A stretch of DNA of 64,000 bases, from contig NZ_JBBYXJ010000001.1 in assembly GCF_039655775.1 (NCBI RefSeq), positions 496,001 to 560,000 of the forward strand, written 5' to 3'. Below the pieces are notes generated by a model that was not told where the DNA came from, made no database searches, and worked only from the letters and a program-made list of their open reading frames with translations. Shown here piece by piece: positions 34,896 to 43,511 of this stretch. The stretch is from Iodidimonas sp. SYSU 1G8 (GTDB lineage Bacteria; Pseudomonadota; Alphaproteobacteria; SMXS01). A program made the translations under genes and the position numbers. Numbering within the stretch: position 1 is the first letter of the stretch; each line of letters starts with the position of its first letter.

Positions 34896-35966
34896 TCAGC
34901 CCAGCCCGAGATCCAGCTGACGCACGGCATGGGGTGCTTCGACATCCAGGTTGGACAGCGTGACGCCCAGCAGCCTGATTTTCTTGCCGAGCGGAAAGAT
35001 TCCGCCGATGAGATCGAGCGCGACCGGTTCAAGCTGCCGCCGGTTCCGGATCGCGCCGGTGACGGTGCGGCTGCGGGTGATCTGCTGGAAGTCGGCATAT
35101 TTCACCTTCACCGTCACCGTTCGCCCGCTGATGCACGCCTTCTCGCAGTGCGCGGCGACCTCGTCCGCGATGGCCGAGATACTCGCCTCGATGTCGCTGC
35201 GCGCCTCGAGATCGTCGAAGAAGGTGGTTTCCGACCCGATGGATTTCCGTTGCCGGTTCGAGACGACCCGGCGTTCGTCCTCGCCTCTCGCGATGGCGTG
35301 ATACCACCCCCCCGACTTGCCGAAATGCGCGTTGAGGAACGAGGGGGATCGCTCTTTCAGATCGGCCCCTGTGAAGATCCCCAGCCGGTTCATCTTTGCG
35401 GCGGTCGCCGGGCCGACGCCGTGGAACTTGCCGACGGGCAGGGCGGCGATGAACTCCTCTCCCTTTCCCGGCGCGATGACGAACTGACCGTTTGGCTTGT
35501 TCTGGTCCGAGGCGAGTTTGGCGAGGAACTTGTTGTATGAGATCCCGGCCGAGGCGGTCAGGCCCGTCTCCTTGAGGATTCTCGCCCTGATTTCCAGCGC
35601 GATGGTTGTCGCGGAAGGCATCTGCCGGATGTTGTCCGTGACATCGAGATAGGCCTCGTCCAGCGAGAGCGGCTCCACCAGCGGCGTGTAGTCGTGAAAG
35701 ATGGCGCGGATTTGCCGCGACACCTGCTTGTAGACATCGAAACGAGGCTTAACGAAAACCAGTTCGGCGCATTTGCGGGCCGCGGTGACGGACGGCATGG
35801 CGGAATGGATTCCGAATCGCCGTGCCTCGTAACTGGCGGCGGCCACCACGCCGCGGCGGCTCGATCCACCGACAGCGACAGGCTTTCCGCGCAGCGCGGG
35901 GTCGTCGCGCTGTTCCACCGACGCGTAGAAGGCGTCCATGTCGATATGGATGATCTTGCGGGTCAT
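34896..35966 (-). CDS. dinB: DNA polymerase IV
   Basis: DinB is a Y-family translesion polymerase. The 356-residue protein has the palm motifs HIDMDAFYASVEQRD (1-20), LSLDEAYLDVT near 102 with the catalytic Asp-Glu, and the finger segment VAAASYEARRFG. GISYNKFLAKLASD and the GVGPATAAKMNRLGI helix-hairpin-helix follow, with the little-finger domain at the end. No beta-clamp-binding pentapeptide is obvious at the C-terminus. It is a single gene divergent from the siderophore receptor; no LexA box could be recognised upstream. Confidence 0.94.
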   Translation of the reverse strand: MTRKIIHIDMDAFYASVEQRDDPALRGKPVAVGGSSRRGVVAAASYEARRFGIHSAMPSVTAARKCAELVFVKPRFDVYKQVSRQIRAIFHDYTPLVEPLSLDEAYLDVTDNIRQMPSATTIALEIRARILKETGLTASAGISYNKFLAKLASDQNKPNGQFVIAPGKGEEFIAALPVGKFHGVGPATAAKMNRLGIFTGADLKERSPSFLNAHFGKSGGWYHAIARGEDERRVVSNRQRKSIGSETTFFDDLEARSDIEASISAIADEVAAHCEKACISGRTVTVKVKYADFQQITRSRTVTGAIRNRRQLEPVALDLIGGIFPLGKKIRLLGVTLSNLDVEAPHAVRQLDLGLG

Positions 35967-36022
35967 CTATCGCCCAGCCGGTCCACCTTCACAAATCCCC
36001 GAGAGGAACATTTTAGGAACTT

Positions 36023-36037
36023 TTGCCTGTATGGCAA
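36023..36037. promoter_or_regulatory. Inverted repeat TTGCC-N5-GGCAA upstream of the TonB receptor gene
   Basis: Perfect five-base arms flank TGTAT in the gap between dinB and the receptor gene, 123 bases before the receptor start codon. A 10-base palindrome ATATGCATAT follows at 36100-36109. Either could be an iron-regulator site, but neither matches a Fur box clearly enough to name. Confidence 0.35.
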
Positions 36038-36083
36038 GGGGGCCTTCGCGGTGTTCTCGGATCCGCCTGCAACCGCTTCGCAC

Positions 36084-36112
36084 TTGCGCTTTTCTCGGCA
36101 TATGCATATCAA
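36084..36112 (+). promoter_or_regulatory. Possible promoter of the siderophore receptor
   Basis: TTGCGC at 36084-36089 and TATCAA at 36107-36112 are 17 bases apart, and the perfect palindrome ATATGCATAT (36100-36109) overlaps the spacer and the -10 box. A repressor bound there would block transcription. The hexamer matches are moderate. Confidence 0.35.
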
Positions 36113-36159
36113 TCGCAACCGCAAGAAGGCGACCCGGTCAAAAGAAGGAAACTCACCGA

Positions 36160-38379
36160 ATGGAATTGAATCTGCGCAAGAGCATGCTCATGACCGCTGG
36201 GGCGCTTGGCTCGATCTGTCTGCTTGATGGCGTCGAGGCCCGCGCTGAGCAGGAGCCGTCGAGGGAATATGAGCTCGCTTCCGCGGACGATACCGTGTTC
36301 GTGTTCGAGGATTACCAGTCAAAGACCCTCTCATCGCCCAAGTTTGTGCAGCCGCTCGTCGATACGCCCATCTCGGTCACAATCATGCCAGAACTGTTGC
36401 TGGAAGAGCAGGGCGTCAACACCCTGCGTGATGCCCTGCGCAACGTCACGGGCATCAGCATTCAGGCCGGCGAGGGCAATCCGCCCTCGGGTGATGCGCT
36501 CAAGATTCGCGGCTTCACCGCCCGCGACGACATTCTTCGCGACGGCATGCGGGACGTGGGCAACTACTTCCGCGACCAGTTCAACATCGAGACCATCGAA
36601 GTCACGAAAGGTCCGTCGTCGGCCATCTCCGGCCGGGGCAATACCGGTGGCACGATCAACATGATCAGCAAGACACCGAAACTCTCCGACAGGCACTATG
36701 GCGAGATCAGCGCCGGCACCAGCGACCAGTATCGCGGATCGGTGGATTCGAACTTCGTGCTGTCCGAAGAGGGCGGCATCGCGCTCCGGCTGAACGCCGT
36801 CTACCACAACGCCGACGAACCGGGTCGCCGCTATGTGAACAGCGAGCGCTGGGGCTTCGCGCCGTCTCTCGCCTTCGGTCTCGGCACGGATACCCGCGTG
36901 ACCCTGAGCTACCTGCACATGGAGCAGGACGAGCAGCCCGATTACGGCCTGCCGAACGCCCGTAACTTCTCGCTGCTCGGATCGGGTTTTGAAGGCAGGG
37001 TCGCCCCGGTCGATTTCCGCAACTACTACGGCTACTCGACCGACTATCGCGATGTCTCGGTGGATGTGGGCACGATCAAGGTCGAGCATGACTTCAACGA
37101 TGATATCCGCATCCAGAGCCAGCTGCGTTACGGGCGCACCCATAACGATGCCATCCTGTCAGCGCCCCGTTTCGTCGGCAACGTGACCACCCTGGGCCCC
37201 AACACGCAGGTCGTGGGCAACCAGAAGCCGCGCGATCAGGTCGATCAGATCCTGGTCAGCCAGACCGATCTCAAAATGAGCTTCGATACCGGCGCGATCC
37301 GCCACAATTTCGTGGCCGGCGTCGAGCTGTCGACCCAGCAGGCCGAAAACAAGCGCCGGCTGGACGTCAATGGCCCCGCGACCAACCTGTTCAACCCCGT
37401 GTTTCAGGCCGCCCCGCCTATCGCCTACAATGGCACCCGCGCGAAGGTAACGAGCGACGTGGCCTCGGTTTACGTCTTCGACAACATCGAGCTGGCACCC
37501 CAATGGCAGATCAACGGCGGCGTCCGCTGGGACCATGTGAAGACTCGTGCGCAGGGCTTCGACGATAACGGCATCGCGCCCGGCTTCGTCACCGATCTGA
37601 CCGAGAAGGACAACGAGTGGAGCGGTAACGCGTCGCTGGTCTTCAAGCCGGCGGACAACGGCAGCATCTACCTCGGCTGGGGCACCTCGTTCGAAACCTC
37701 CGGACGGTTCGAGATCGTCCAGCTGGCCGGCGGAAACAACAATCCGCCCACCACGCCCGCGACCTTCAACGTCGATCCCGAGCGGAGCCAGAGTTTCGAA
37801 ATCGGCACCAAATGGGATGTGATGGACGGCAAGCTGCAATTGACCGGCGCCATCTTCCGGATCGAGAAGACCAACGCCCGCACGCCGGGCGCCAATCCGG
37901 GCGACCCGCCCGTGGTGCTGGACGGCGAACAGCGCGTCGAGGGCGTCGAACTCGGCGCCGCAGGGTCGCTGACGGCGAACTGGAAAATCTTCGCCGGCTA
38001 CACCTATCTGGACGGCAAGGTCACCAGGTCCAACAATCCGATCGAACAGGGTGCGCGGCTCGATAACACGCCGAAGCATTCCTTCAACGCCTGGAGCACG
38101 GTGCAGGTGACTCCGGAACTCGTGCTGGGCGGCGGCGTCCAGTATGTCGGCTCCCGCCTCAGCGATATCCGCCAGAGCGCGACCGGCAACATCGTGATCG
38201 AGGCTGAAGACTACTGGCTGTTCGACGCGGTCGCGTCCTATCAGCTGACCGAGAATGTCGCACTGCGCCTCAACGTCTACAATATCGGCGACAAGAAGTA
38301 CGTTCAGTCGTTCTCCAGCGCCCAGAGCATTCCCGGCGCGCGGCGTTCGGCGGTTCTGTCGCTCGGCCTTTCGTTGTAG
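36160..38379 (+). CDS. TonB-dependent siderophore receptor (Fiu/FhuA-like)
   Basis: The 739-residue protein has a signal peptide ([24 protein letters not shown]), a likely TonB box DTVFVFED, a plug domain (about 60-175) with [30 protein letters not shown] and the closing [22 protein letters not shown], then a 22-strand barrel ending in SLGLSL. The plug resembles catecholate receptors such as Fiu. It imports ferric siderophore across the outer membrane with TonB-ExbBD energy. I use the ATG at 36160 after AAGAAGGA. The next gene encodes the PiuC/YbiX hydroxylase, a known partner. Confidence 0.93.
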   Translation: MELNLRKSMLMTAGALGSICLLDGVEARAEQEPSREYELASADDTVFVFEDYQSKTLSSPKFVQPLVDTPISVTIMPELLLEEQGVNTLRDALRNVTGISIQAGEGNPPSGDALKIRGFTARDDILRDGMRDVGNYFRDQFNIETIEVTKGPSSAISGRGNTGGTINMISKTPKLSDRHYGEISAGTSDQYRGSVDSNFVLSEEGGIALRLNAVYHNADEPGRRYVNSERWGFAPSLAFGLGTDTRVTLSYLHMEQDEQPDYGLPNARNFSLLGSGFEGRVAPVDFRNYYGYSTDYRDVSVDVGTIKVEHDFNDDIRIQSQLRYGRTHNDAILSAPRFVGNVTTLGPNTQVVGNQKPRDQVDQILVSQTDLKMSFDTGAIRHNFVAGVELSTQQAENKRRLDVNGPATNLFNPVFQAAPPIAYNGTRAKVTSDVASVYVFDNIELAPQWQINGGVRWDHVKTRAQGFDDNGIAPGFVTDLTEKDNEWSGNASLVFKPADNGSIYLGWGTSFETSGRFEIVQLAGGNNNPPTTPATFNVDPERSQSFEIGTKWDVMDGKLQLTGAIFRIEKTNARTPGANPGDPPVVLDGEQRVEGVELGAAGSLTANWKIFAGYTYLDGKVTRSNNPIEQGARLDNTPKHSFNAWSTVQVTPELVLGGGVQYVGSRLSDIRQSATGNIVIEAEDYWLFDAVASYQLTENVALRLNVYNIGDKKYVQSFSSAQSIPGARRSAVLSLGLSL

Positions 38380-38429
38380 GAACTGGTTGTCCGGCGCCTG
38401 GTCCGCTCCGCGCCGGCGGAGGAGGGACG

Positions 38430-39113
38430 ATGCTGCTGGAAATCGAAAAGCTCCTGACCCCGGACGAGGTCGCCCACTGCATGACGGTGCTGGCGGCCGC
38501 GCCCTGGGGCGATGGCCGGGTGACGGCCGGTTATCAGTCGGCCCGCGCCAAGCATAATCTGCAGGTGCCGGAAGACAGCGAGGCAGCGCGCGACCTTGGC
38601 GTGCTGATCCTCGATGCCCTGCGCCGCAACCTGCTGTTCCAGTCGGCGGCGTTGCCCGCCGAGATTTTTCCGCCCCTGTTCAACCGCTACGAACCGGGAC
38701 ACACCTTCGGCACCCATGTGGACAACGCGATTCGCCCCGTGACGGGCACGGGAAGACGAATCCGCACGGACATGTCGGCGACTGTTTTCCTCTCCGATCC
38801 CGACAGCTACGATGGTGGCGAACTGGTGATCGAGGACGCTTATGGCGTCCAGAGCGTGAAGCTGCCCGCCGGGCACATGATTCTTTATCCCGCGACCAGC
38901 CTGCACAGCGTACGTCCTGTCACCAGAGGCGCGCGAATCGCGTCATTCTTCTGGATACAGAGTCTTGTTGCCGATGATGGTGAACGTAGCGTCCTGTTCG
39001 ATATGGACATGAGCATCCAGCGGTTACGAGGCGAGGTGGGCGACGATCATCCCGCGTTGATCGCGCTTACCGGCTGCTACCACAACCTGCTGCGCCGCTG
39101 GGCAATCCTCTGA
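38430..39113 (+). CDS. piuC: PiuC/YbiX family Fe(II)/2-oxoglutarate dioxygenase
   Basis: The 227-residue protein is a PKHD-type hydroxylase. The iron ligands are H and D in THVDNAIR (near residues 95-97) and H in SLHSVRP (near 158), with a downstream arginine for 2-oxoglutarate. [17 protein letters not shown] is characteristic of this family. E. coli ybiX lies next to fiu, and PiuC next to PiuA in Pseudomonas, as here beside the receptor. Its substrate is unknown; a role in siderophore processing is proposed. GGAGGAGGGA precedes the ATG. Confidence 0.92.
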   Translation: MLLEIEKLLTPDEVAHCMTVLAAAPWGDGRVTAGYQSARAKHNLQVPEDSEAARDLGVLILDALRRNLLFQSAALPAEIFPPLFNRYEPGHTFGTHVDNAIRPVTGTGRRIRTDMSATVFLSDPDSYDGGELVIEDAYGVQSVKLPAGHMILYPATSLHSVRPVTRGARIASFFWIQSLVADDGERSVLFDMDMSIQRLRGEVGDDHPALIALTGCYHNLLRRWAIL

Positions 39114-39162
39114 ACCGACCGGAGAGGTCTCCGGTGAACGGCCCGCTTATGTCCAGACGGCA

Positions 39163-39543
39163 TCAAGCCGGTTGAGTGGAGTGCGTGGGGCGAAGCGCCT
39201 GTTGCAAGCCGGATCGATCTATCTCGGCCAACAGGTATCGCCCTGCGATGACGCTGATCATGGGTTGGGCGGTTTCTCCGCCATCCAGCAGGCGCTGGAT
39301 ATGTGCGAGTATGTCCGTTGAGACGGCAAAGTCGGCGTCGTCCCATCCCAGGTTTCCGACTTGCGGTATAAGGCAATGGAAACCCCTCTGGGTTTTATCG
39401 GTCGAGGTAGCCAGCACGATGTAGCGCCACGCCATTTCTCCCTGCTGGGGAATGTATGAGACAGCAGTGATATCGAAGAGCTGGCCGTCCGCGCAGCGAT
39501 AGATCCCTAGATCCAGGCGGTCATAGGCTTCTAGAATCGTCAT
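39163..39543 (-). CDS. Hypothetical protein
   Basis: I recognise no family. The 126-residue product has no signal peptide or membrane helix. Its middle (GEMAWRYIVLATSTDKTQRGFHCLIPQVGNLGW) suggests an alternating beta structure, and it ends in a polar tail. The ATG at 39543 lies eight bases after GAGAGG, and codon use resembles the neighbouring genes, so it is probably real. It converges on piuC across 49 bases, and a gene-poor region follows upstream. Confidence 0.55.
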   Translation of the reverse strand: MTILEAYDRLDLGIYRCADGQLFDITAVSYIPQQGEMAWRYIVLATSTDKTQRGFHCLIPQVGNLGWDDADFAVSTDILAHIQRLLDGGETAQPMISVIAGRYLLAEIDRSGLQQALRPTHSTQPA

Positions 39544-39567
39544 GGGATAAGTCCTCTCCGCTGTCAC

Positions 39568-39840
39568 TCCGATTCTGTCATTCGCGCAGCGCGTCGGGTT
39601 TAACCCAGGTTGCTACGCAACGCGTCCCAACGACTTTTTGTGAAAAAAATCGGCACCTGGGCACCATCGCCTCGGCTGCGTTCCATGCCACCATCCCAAC
39701 GCTCGGGATCACCTCTCGGACCAGCATGATTCCGTGTGTGCCGAGTCGCCTGCGGGACGCGTGACCACTGCGACGTCGCCTACGTAATCGTGCGGGACTG
39801 GCAATCTCATGGACCGAATATTCGGAACATTGTTCTTTAA
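39568..39840. other. Gene-poor interval, no supported gene
   Basis: No convincing coding sequence is seen. There are two small palindromes, GGGTTTAACCC at 39596-39606 and GTTGC-TAC-GCAAC at 39609-39621, and an AT-rich end leading into the tRNA-Asn terminator. An open frame crossing 39578-39910 on the minus strand runs through the tRNA and is not believed. I cannot say whether the stretch hides a small RNA. Confidence 0.5.
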
Positions 39841-39876
39841 AACAAAGAAAAAGGGCCAGCCTTGCGGCTGACCCTT
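39841..39876 (-). terminator. Rho-independent terminator of tRNA-Asn
   Basis: On the minus strand an 11-base-pair stem (AAGGGTCAGCC with GGCTGGCCCTT, one wobble) encloses a GCAA tetraloop and is followed by TTTTCTTTGTTTT. It begins eight bases after the tRNA CCA end. Confidence 0.9.
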
Positions 39877-39883
39877 CTCGAAT

Positions 39884-39959
39884 TGGCTCCCCGGGTCGGA
39901 CTCGAACCAACGACCTAGCGATTAACAGTCGCGTGCTCTACCAGCTGAGCTACCGGGGA
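39884..39959 (-). tRNA. tRNA-Asn (anticodon GTT)
   Basis: On the minus strand the 76-base sequence starts TCCCCGG and ends CCGGGGAGCCA, giving a full acceptor stem with encoded CCA. The anticodon loop is CTGTTAA with GTT opposite plus-strand bases 39924-39926, and the T loop has GGTTCGAGTCC. GTT reads asparagine codons and its first base is a queuosine target, which fits the que genes nearby in the window. Confidence 0.97.
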
Positions 39960-39998
39960 CCAGTGTTCCGCTTCAGGATGGTGCCTGAGGCGGCGTGT

Positions 39999-40026
39999 GT
40001 ATTAGCAAAGCCGTTACGCCTTGCAA
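39999..40026 (-). promoter_or_regulatory. Putative promoter of tRNA-Asn
   Basis: On the minus strand TTGCAA (40021-40026) and TAATAC (39999-40004) are 16 bases apart. The start would lie about 33 bases upstream of the tRNA. The pair sits between the two tRNA genes, so tRNA-Asn can be expressed independently of tRNA-Cys. Confidence 0.52.
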
Positions 40027-40072
40027 AGCCCGTTTTCATCTTTCGAGGATTTTTAAATCCCTTGGGATGATT

Positions 40073-40146
40073 TGGAGGCGACGGCCGGAATCGAACCGGC
40101 GTACACGGATTTGCAGTCCGCTGCGTCACCACTCCGCCACGTCGCC
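40073..40146 (-). tRNA. tRNA-Cys (anticodon GCA)
   Basis: On the minus strand the 74-base sequence starts GGCGACG and ends CGTCGCCTCCA with encoded CCA. The anticodon loop is CTGCAAA, with GCA opposite plus-strand bases 40112-40114, and the T loop is GGTTCGATTCC. It stands 113 bases upstream of tRNA-Asn on the same strand. Confidence 0.97.
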
Positions 40147-40163
40147 GCCTGTGGTGCCGGCGC

Positions 40164-40192
40164 GGTATAGCAGAGCAGATCAGACCCGACAA
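40164..40192 (-). promoter_or_regulatory. Putative promoter of tRNA-Cys
   Basis: On the minus strand TTGTCG (40187-40192) and TATACC (40164-40169) are 17 bases apart, placing the start about ten bases before the tRNA. The -35 hexamer lies in the left arm of an inverted repeat shared with the divergent promoter. Confidence 0.58.
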
Positions 40193-40205
40193 TCGTATGA
40201 TTGTC
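40188..40205. repeat. Inverted repeat GACAATC-GTAT-GATTGTC between divergent promoters
   Basis: Seven-base perfect arms surround GTAT. The arms contain the -35 boxes of the leftward tRNA-Cys promoter and the rightward PCMT-like gene promoter, so a protein bound here could affect both. Part of the symmetry is expected because both -35 boxes begin TTGTC. Confidence 0.55.
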
Positions 40206-40229
40206 AGCCTGAGCCACCGAATATATAAA
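40201..40229 (+). promoter_or_regulatory. Putative promoter of the PCMT-like gene and tolC
   Basis: TTGTCA at 40201-40206 and TATAAA at 40224-40229 are 17 bases apart. The start near 40236 would give a leader of about 60 bases before the ATG at 40296. Both hexamers are close to consensus. Confidence 0.62.
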
Positions 40230-40295
40230 TCGCCTCGCAATCCCAGCCTGCGGCGGCTCACGTCTCCGCGGCACGCCTAGAACCAGGATACACCG

Positions 40296-40949
40296 ATGAC
40301 CGACTTCGCAGCCGCGCGTAAGCAGATGGTCGATTCCCAGCTTCTGCCCAACAGGGTCACGGACGCCCGCTTGATCGAGACGATGGGCGCGGTGGCGCGC
40401 GAAACGTTCGTGCCCGCGGCGCTGCGCGGTGTCGCCTATGTGGACGACGATCTGCAGGTGGCGCCCGGCCGCTATGTCATGGAGCCGATGGTGTTTGCCC
40501 GCCTGCTGCAGGAGGCCGGCGTGAAGAAGACCGATGCCGTGCTCGATGTGGGCTGCGCCACCGGCTATTCCGCCGCCATTCTGGCCCGCCTGGCCAATGT
40601 GGTGGTCGCCCTCGAGGAGGACGAAGCGTTGTCCGAACAGGCCAGCGCGACCCTCGCGTCCGCCGACGTGGTCAATGCGGTGGCGGTCACCGGGCGGCTG
40701 AGCGAGGGGTATGCACACCAGGCGCCTTACGACGTCATCGTGTTGGAAGGCGCGGTCGAGCATGTCCCCCAGCGGATTCTCGATCAGCTGGCCGAAGGCG
40801 GCAGGCTCGTCGCCGTGATCGCGGGACGCGGTATCGGCAAGGCGGTGCTGTTCACGCGCAGCGGTGGTGTGATAGGCCGACGCGAGCTGTTCGACGCCAG
40901 CACTCCGATGCTGCCCGGTTTCGCGCTCGAAGCGGGTTTTGTGTTTTAG
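40296..40949 (+). CDS. Protein-L-isoaspartate methyltransferase-like protein
   Basis: The 217-residue protein is a class I methyltransferase of the PCMT family: ARKQMVDSQLLPNRVTDARLI at the start, the SAM site VLDVGCATGYSAAILARL near residue 83 and DVIVLEGAVEHVPQRILDQL. The PCMT substrate segment GQTISQPY is replaced by PGRYVMEPM, so genuine isoaspartate repair is doubtful; a true pcm lies at 63089. In many alphaproteobacteria this gene stands just before tolC, as here, 74 bases upstream. Confidence 0.85.
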   Translation: MTDFAAARKQMVDSQLLPNRVTDARLIETMGAVARETFVPAALRGVAYVDDDLQVAPGRYVMEPMVFARLLQEAGVKKTDAVLDVGCATGYSAAILARLANVVVALEEDEALSEQASATLASADVVNAVAVTGRLSEGYAHQAPYDVIVLEGAVEHVPQRILDQLAEGGRLVAVIAGRGIGKAVLFTRSGGVIGRRELFDASTPMLPGFALEAGFVF

Positions 40950-41023
40950 ACCGCATCAAGGCCTCGTATGGTACCGCCGGAAGCGCGTGTGAACCGGCGC
41001 GAACCCGTGGGGAGTGACTTTTT

Positions 41024-42388
41024 GTGTCCATAGGAAATTTCAGGAAAAGTCTGGTGCTCGGCGCCGCCGTCACGGCACTGGGGATCATGCCGGCATACGG
41101 CGAAACCCTTCAGGAAGCACTGGCCGCGGCCTATCAGAACAATCCGGTGCTCGAGGCGCAGCGCGCCGGTGTCCGCGCCGAGGATGAGAATGTCTCCCAG
41201 GCCCTGTCGGGATATCGCCCGACCGTGTCGGCGAACGCGACCGCCGCCAAGGAACGCACCGACAATTTCTTCGAAGGTGGCGGCAAGCAGACCCTCAATC
41301 CCAAGACCGCCGCCGTCACCATCGAACAGCCGCTGTTCCGCAGCTTCAGGACCTATAACGCCGCCAAGGAGGCCAAGACGCGCGTGCAGGCCGCCCGCAG
41401 CGGCCTCGTCGCGACGGAGCAGGATGTCCTGTTGGCGGCTGTCGCGGCCTATATGGACGTGCTGCGCGATCAGGCGGTGCTCGACCTGCGGCGCAACAAC
41501 GTGCAGGTGCTCGACCGCCAGTTCGGCGCCTCGCGCGACCGCTTCGAAGTGGGCGAGATCACCCGTACCGATGTCGCCCAGTCGGAGGCACGCATGTCGG
41601 GCGCGGTTTCCGCCCGGATCGCCGCCGAAGCCGATCTGGCCGCGAGCAGGGCCGCGTACGAGCGCATAATCGGCAACGCGCCTGGTACCCTCACGGAACC
41701 CGGTCCGCTCGGGGCGATCCCCGAGTCGGAGGACCGCGCGCTGGAGATCGCCCTGGCCGATAATCCGGTGCTGCAGGAAGCCCGTCTCGAGGAAGAGGCG
41801 GCCCGGCGCTCCATCAACACCGCGAAATCGGAACTGGGCCCGGAGTTCAGCCTGGTCGCCGAATACCAGTATGCCGAGGATCAGTTCGTCAGCGGCTTCG
41901 CCAGCGACACCACCAGCATCATGGCGCGGGCGCGCGTCCCGATCTATCAGGCGGGCGTGACGAGTTCGCGGATCAGGCAGGCCAAGCAGGTCAGTGCCCA
42001 GCGACGCATGCAGGCGATCCAGGCTGAACGCGAGACGCGCGAATCCGTCAATGTCGCCTGGGAACAGCTGCGCGCCGCGCAGGCGATCATCGAATCGAGC
42101 GAATCCCAGGTGCGCGCCAACGGCATCGCCCTGGAAGGCGTGCGGCAGGAACTGGAAGTGGGCTCGCGCACCACGCTTGACGTGTTGGATGCCGAGCAGG
42201 AGGCGCTAGACGCACAGGTCCAACTGGTGCGCGCGAACCGCGACGAATATGTCGCGTCGTTCCGGCTGCTGGCCGCCATGGGACGAGGCACGGCGCAGGC
42301 CCTGAACCTCCCGGTGCAGCAGTATGATCCGGAAGCCTATTACGAGCGTGCGACCAACACCTGGTTCGGCTGGGGAACGGAAGACTGA
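41024..42388 (+). CDS. tolC: TolC family outer-membrane efflux protein
   Basis: The 454-residue protein is an outer-membrane channel for type I secretion or drug efflux. It has a signal peptide (RKSLVLGAAVTALGIMPAYG), then two TolC repeats, each with the long coiled-coil helices; ETLQEALAAAYQNNPVLEAQRAGVRAEDE and LADNPVLQEARLEEEAARRSI start the repeats, and GSRTTLDVLDAEQEALDAQ is typical of the second. The GTG at 41024 lies after GGGGAGTGAC. No inner-membrane pump or adaptor gene is adjacent, so the channel probably serves several partners. Confidence 0.93.
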   Translation: MSIGNFRKSLVLGAAVTALGIMPAYGETLQEALAAAYQNNPVLEAQRAGVRAEDENVSQALSGYRPTVSANATAAKERTDNFFEGGGKQTLNPKTAAVTIEQPLFRSFRTYNAAKEAKTRVQAARSGLVATEQDVLLAAVAAYMDVLRDQAVLDLRRNNVQVLDRQFGASRDRFEVGEITRTDVAQSEARMSGAVSARIAAEADLAASRAAYERIIGNAPGTLTEPGPLGAIPESEDRALEIALADNPVLQEARLEEEAARRSINTAKSELGPEFSLVAEYQYAEDQFVSGFASDTTSIMARARVPIYQAGVTSSRIRQAKQVSAQRRMQAIQAERETRESVNVAWEQLRAAQAIIESSESQVRANGIALEGVRQELEVGSRTTLDVLDAEQEALDAQVQLVRANRDEYVASFRLLAAMGRGTAQALNLPVQQYDPEAYYERATNTWFGWGTED

Positions 42389-42465
42389 CAGGCGGTATTC
42401 CGTTCATCGTAATCCTTCGCTTTTGCCGTTAAATGGTCGTAATCGCGGCCGTTTGAATGTTTTTC

Positions 42466-42494
42466 CTGTCAGCAGGGCCTAACCGGCGTATAGT
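42466..42494 (+). promoter_or_regulatory. Putative promoter of popZ
   Basis: CTGTCA at 42466-42471 and TATAGT at 42489-42494 are 17 bases apart, 46 bases before the popZ start codon. The -10 is close to consensus. Confidence 0.5.
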
Positions 42495-42539
42495 GTGCGC
42501 CAGCATCCTGACGCTTGGACCGGGTCCACGAGAGCACCG

Positions 42540-43427
42540 ATGAGCAAACCTGACAGCAAGGCCGGCGAGGAAATGTCCATGGAGGACATTCTGGCGTCGA
42601 TCCGAAAGATGATCGCCCAGGACGAGGACAACGCCGAGAATGCCCGGCCCACGGCGGACGAGGAAACACTCGCGCTGTCGACCGAGGCCGACGCGCTGCC
42701 GCCCAGGACCATCGTGGAGGAGGACGAGGAAGTCCTCGAACTCACCGAGGTTCTGCCCGAGGAGATCGCCGACGGGGCGTCGGACTGGACCGATCCCTAC
42801 GGAGAAAGCGCCCCGCTGCTGCCCGAGGAGGAGCCGCTCGATCTCGAGGCCGAGTTTTCCGCCGACGAGTTCAACGAGGCCGTCACCGTCGAGGACGAGA
42901 TGGAGGACAGGCCCGCGCCGCAGCCGGTGTGGAGCATCGAGCCGTCACCGCCGCCGCTCTATCGCCCCGTCGTCACCGTCGGTCTGACGGACATGATGGA
43001 GCCGCTGCCGCCGCGCATGCCCGAGCAGTACCAGGACACCGCGGCCCAGACGCCGAATATCCCAAGCTATCTGGAGGGTCTTCAGGACCTCGCCGACGAA
43101 GCCGATTCCGTTTACGAGGCGGACGACAGTGTTGCGGCGCCCCTGTCGGGCGACAGCCGCGACTTTGCCCTTGAACCGCAAGAAGAGGTTGTATCGATGG
43201 ACGCCCCGAAGGAACGCATCCTGTCCCCGGAAACCGCCGTCAAGACCAGCTCGGCGTTCGACCAGCTCGCGCAGACCCTGGTGACCGGCTATGCCGGCGA
43301 GGAAAAGACCCTGGAAGGCGTCGTGCGCGCCATGCTGAAGCCGCTGATGAAGGAATGGCTCGACGCCAACCTGCCGCGCATCGTCGAGGACATGATCCAG
43401 GCCGAGATTCGCCGCCTCAGCCGCTAG
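42540..43427 (+). CDS. popZ: PopZ-like polar organising protein (DUF2497)
   Basis: The 295-residue protein has the PopZ layout: an N-terminal helix MSMEDILASIRKMIAQDED, a long acidic proline-rich disordered middle (about 30-210), and a C-terminal helical assembly block LEGVVRAMLKPLMKEWLDANLP..IVEDMIQAEIRR given here in parts. In Caulobacter PopZ forms condensates at the poles that anchor ParB and recruit polarity proteins. The position between tolC and valS is the usual alphaproteobacterial one. The middle is longer than in Caulobacter PopZ (177 residues). Start is the ATG at 42540. Confidence 0.9.
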   Translation: MSKPDSKAGEEMSMEDILASIRKMIAQDEDNAENARPTADEETLALSTEADALPPRTIVEEDEEVLELTEVLPEEIADGASDWTDPYGESAPLLPEEEPLDLEAEFSADEFNEAVTVEDEMEDRPAPQPVWSIEPSPPPLYRPVVTVGLTDMMEPLPPRMPEQYQDTAAQTPNIPSYLEGLQDLADEADSVYEADDSVAAPLSGDSRDFALEPQEEVVSMDAPKERILSPETAVKTSSAFDQLAQTLVTGYAGEEKTLEGVVRAMLKPLMKEWLDANLPRIVEDMIQAEIRRLSR

Positions 43428-43511
43428 GCTTTTCCGGCTTTACTGGTATCGCGCGCCGTTTCCCGGTACAACCCCGGGCCGAATCCGAGTTTACCGAGAA
43501 GCGTGTCCGCG

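Noticed and set aside
39578-39910. Minus-strand open frame of 110 codons beginning inside tRNA-Asn
   Set aside because: Its first residues are translated from the tRNA T arm (the familiar VRVRPGEP artefact), and it crosses the tRNA terminator.
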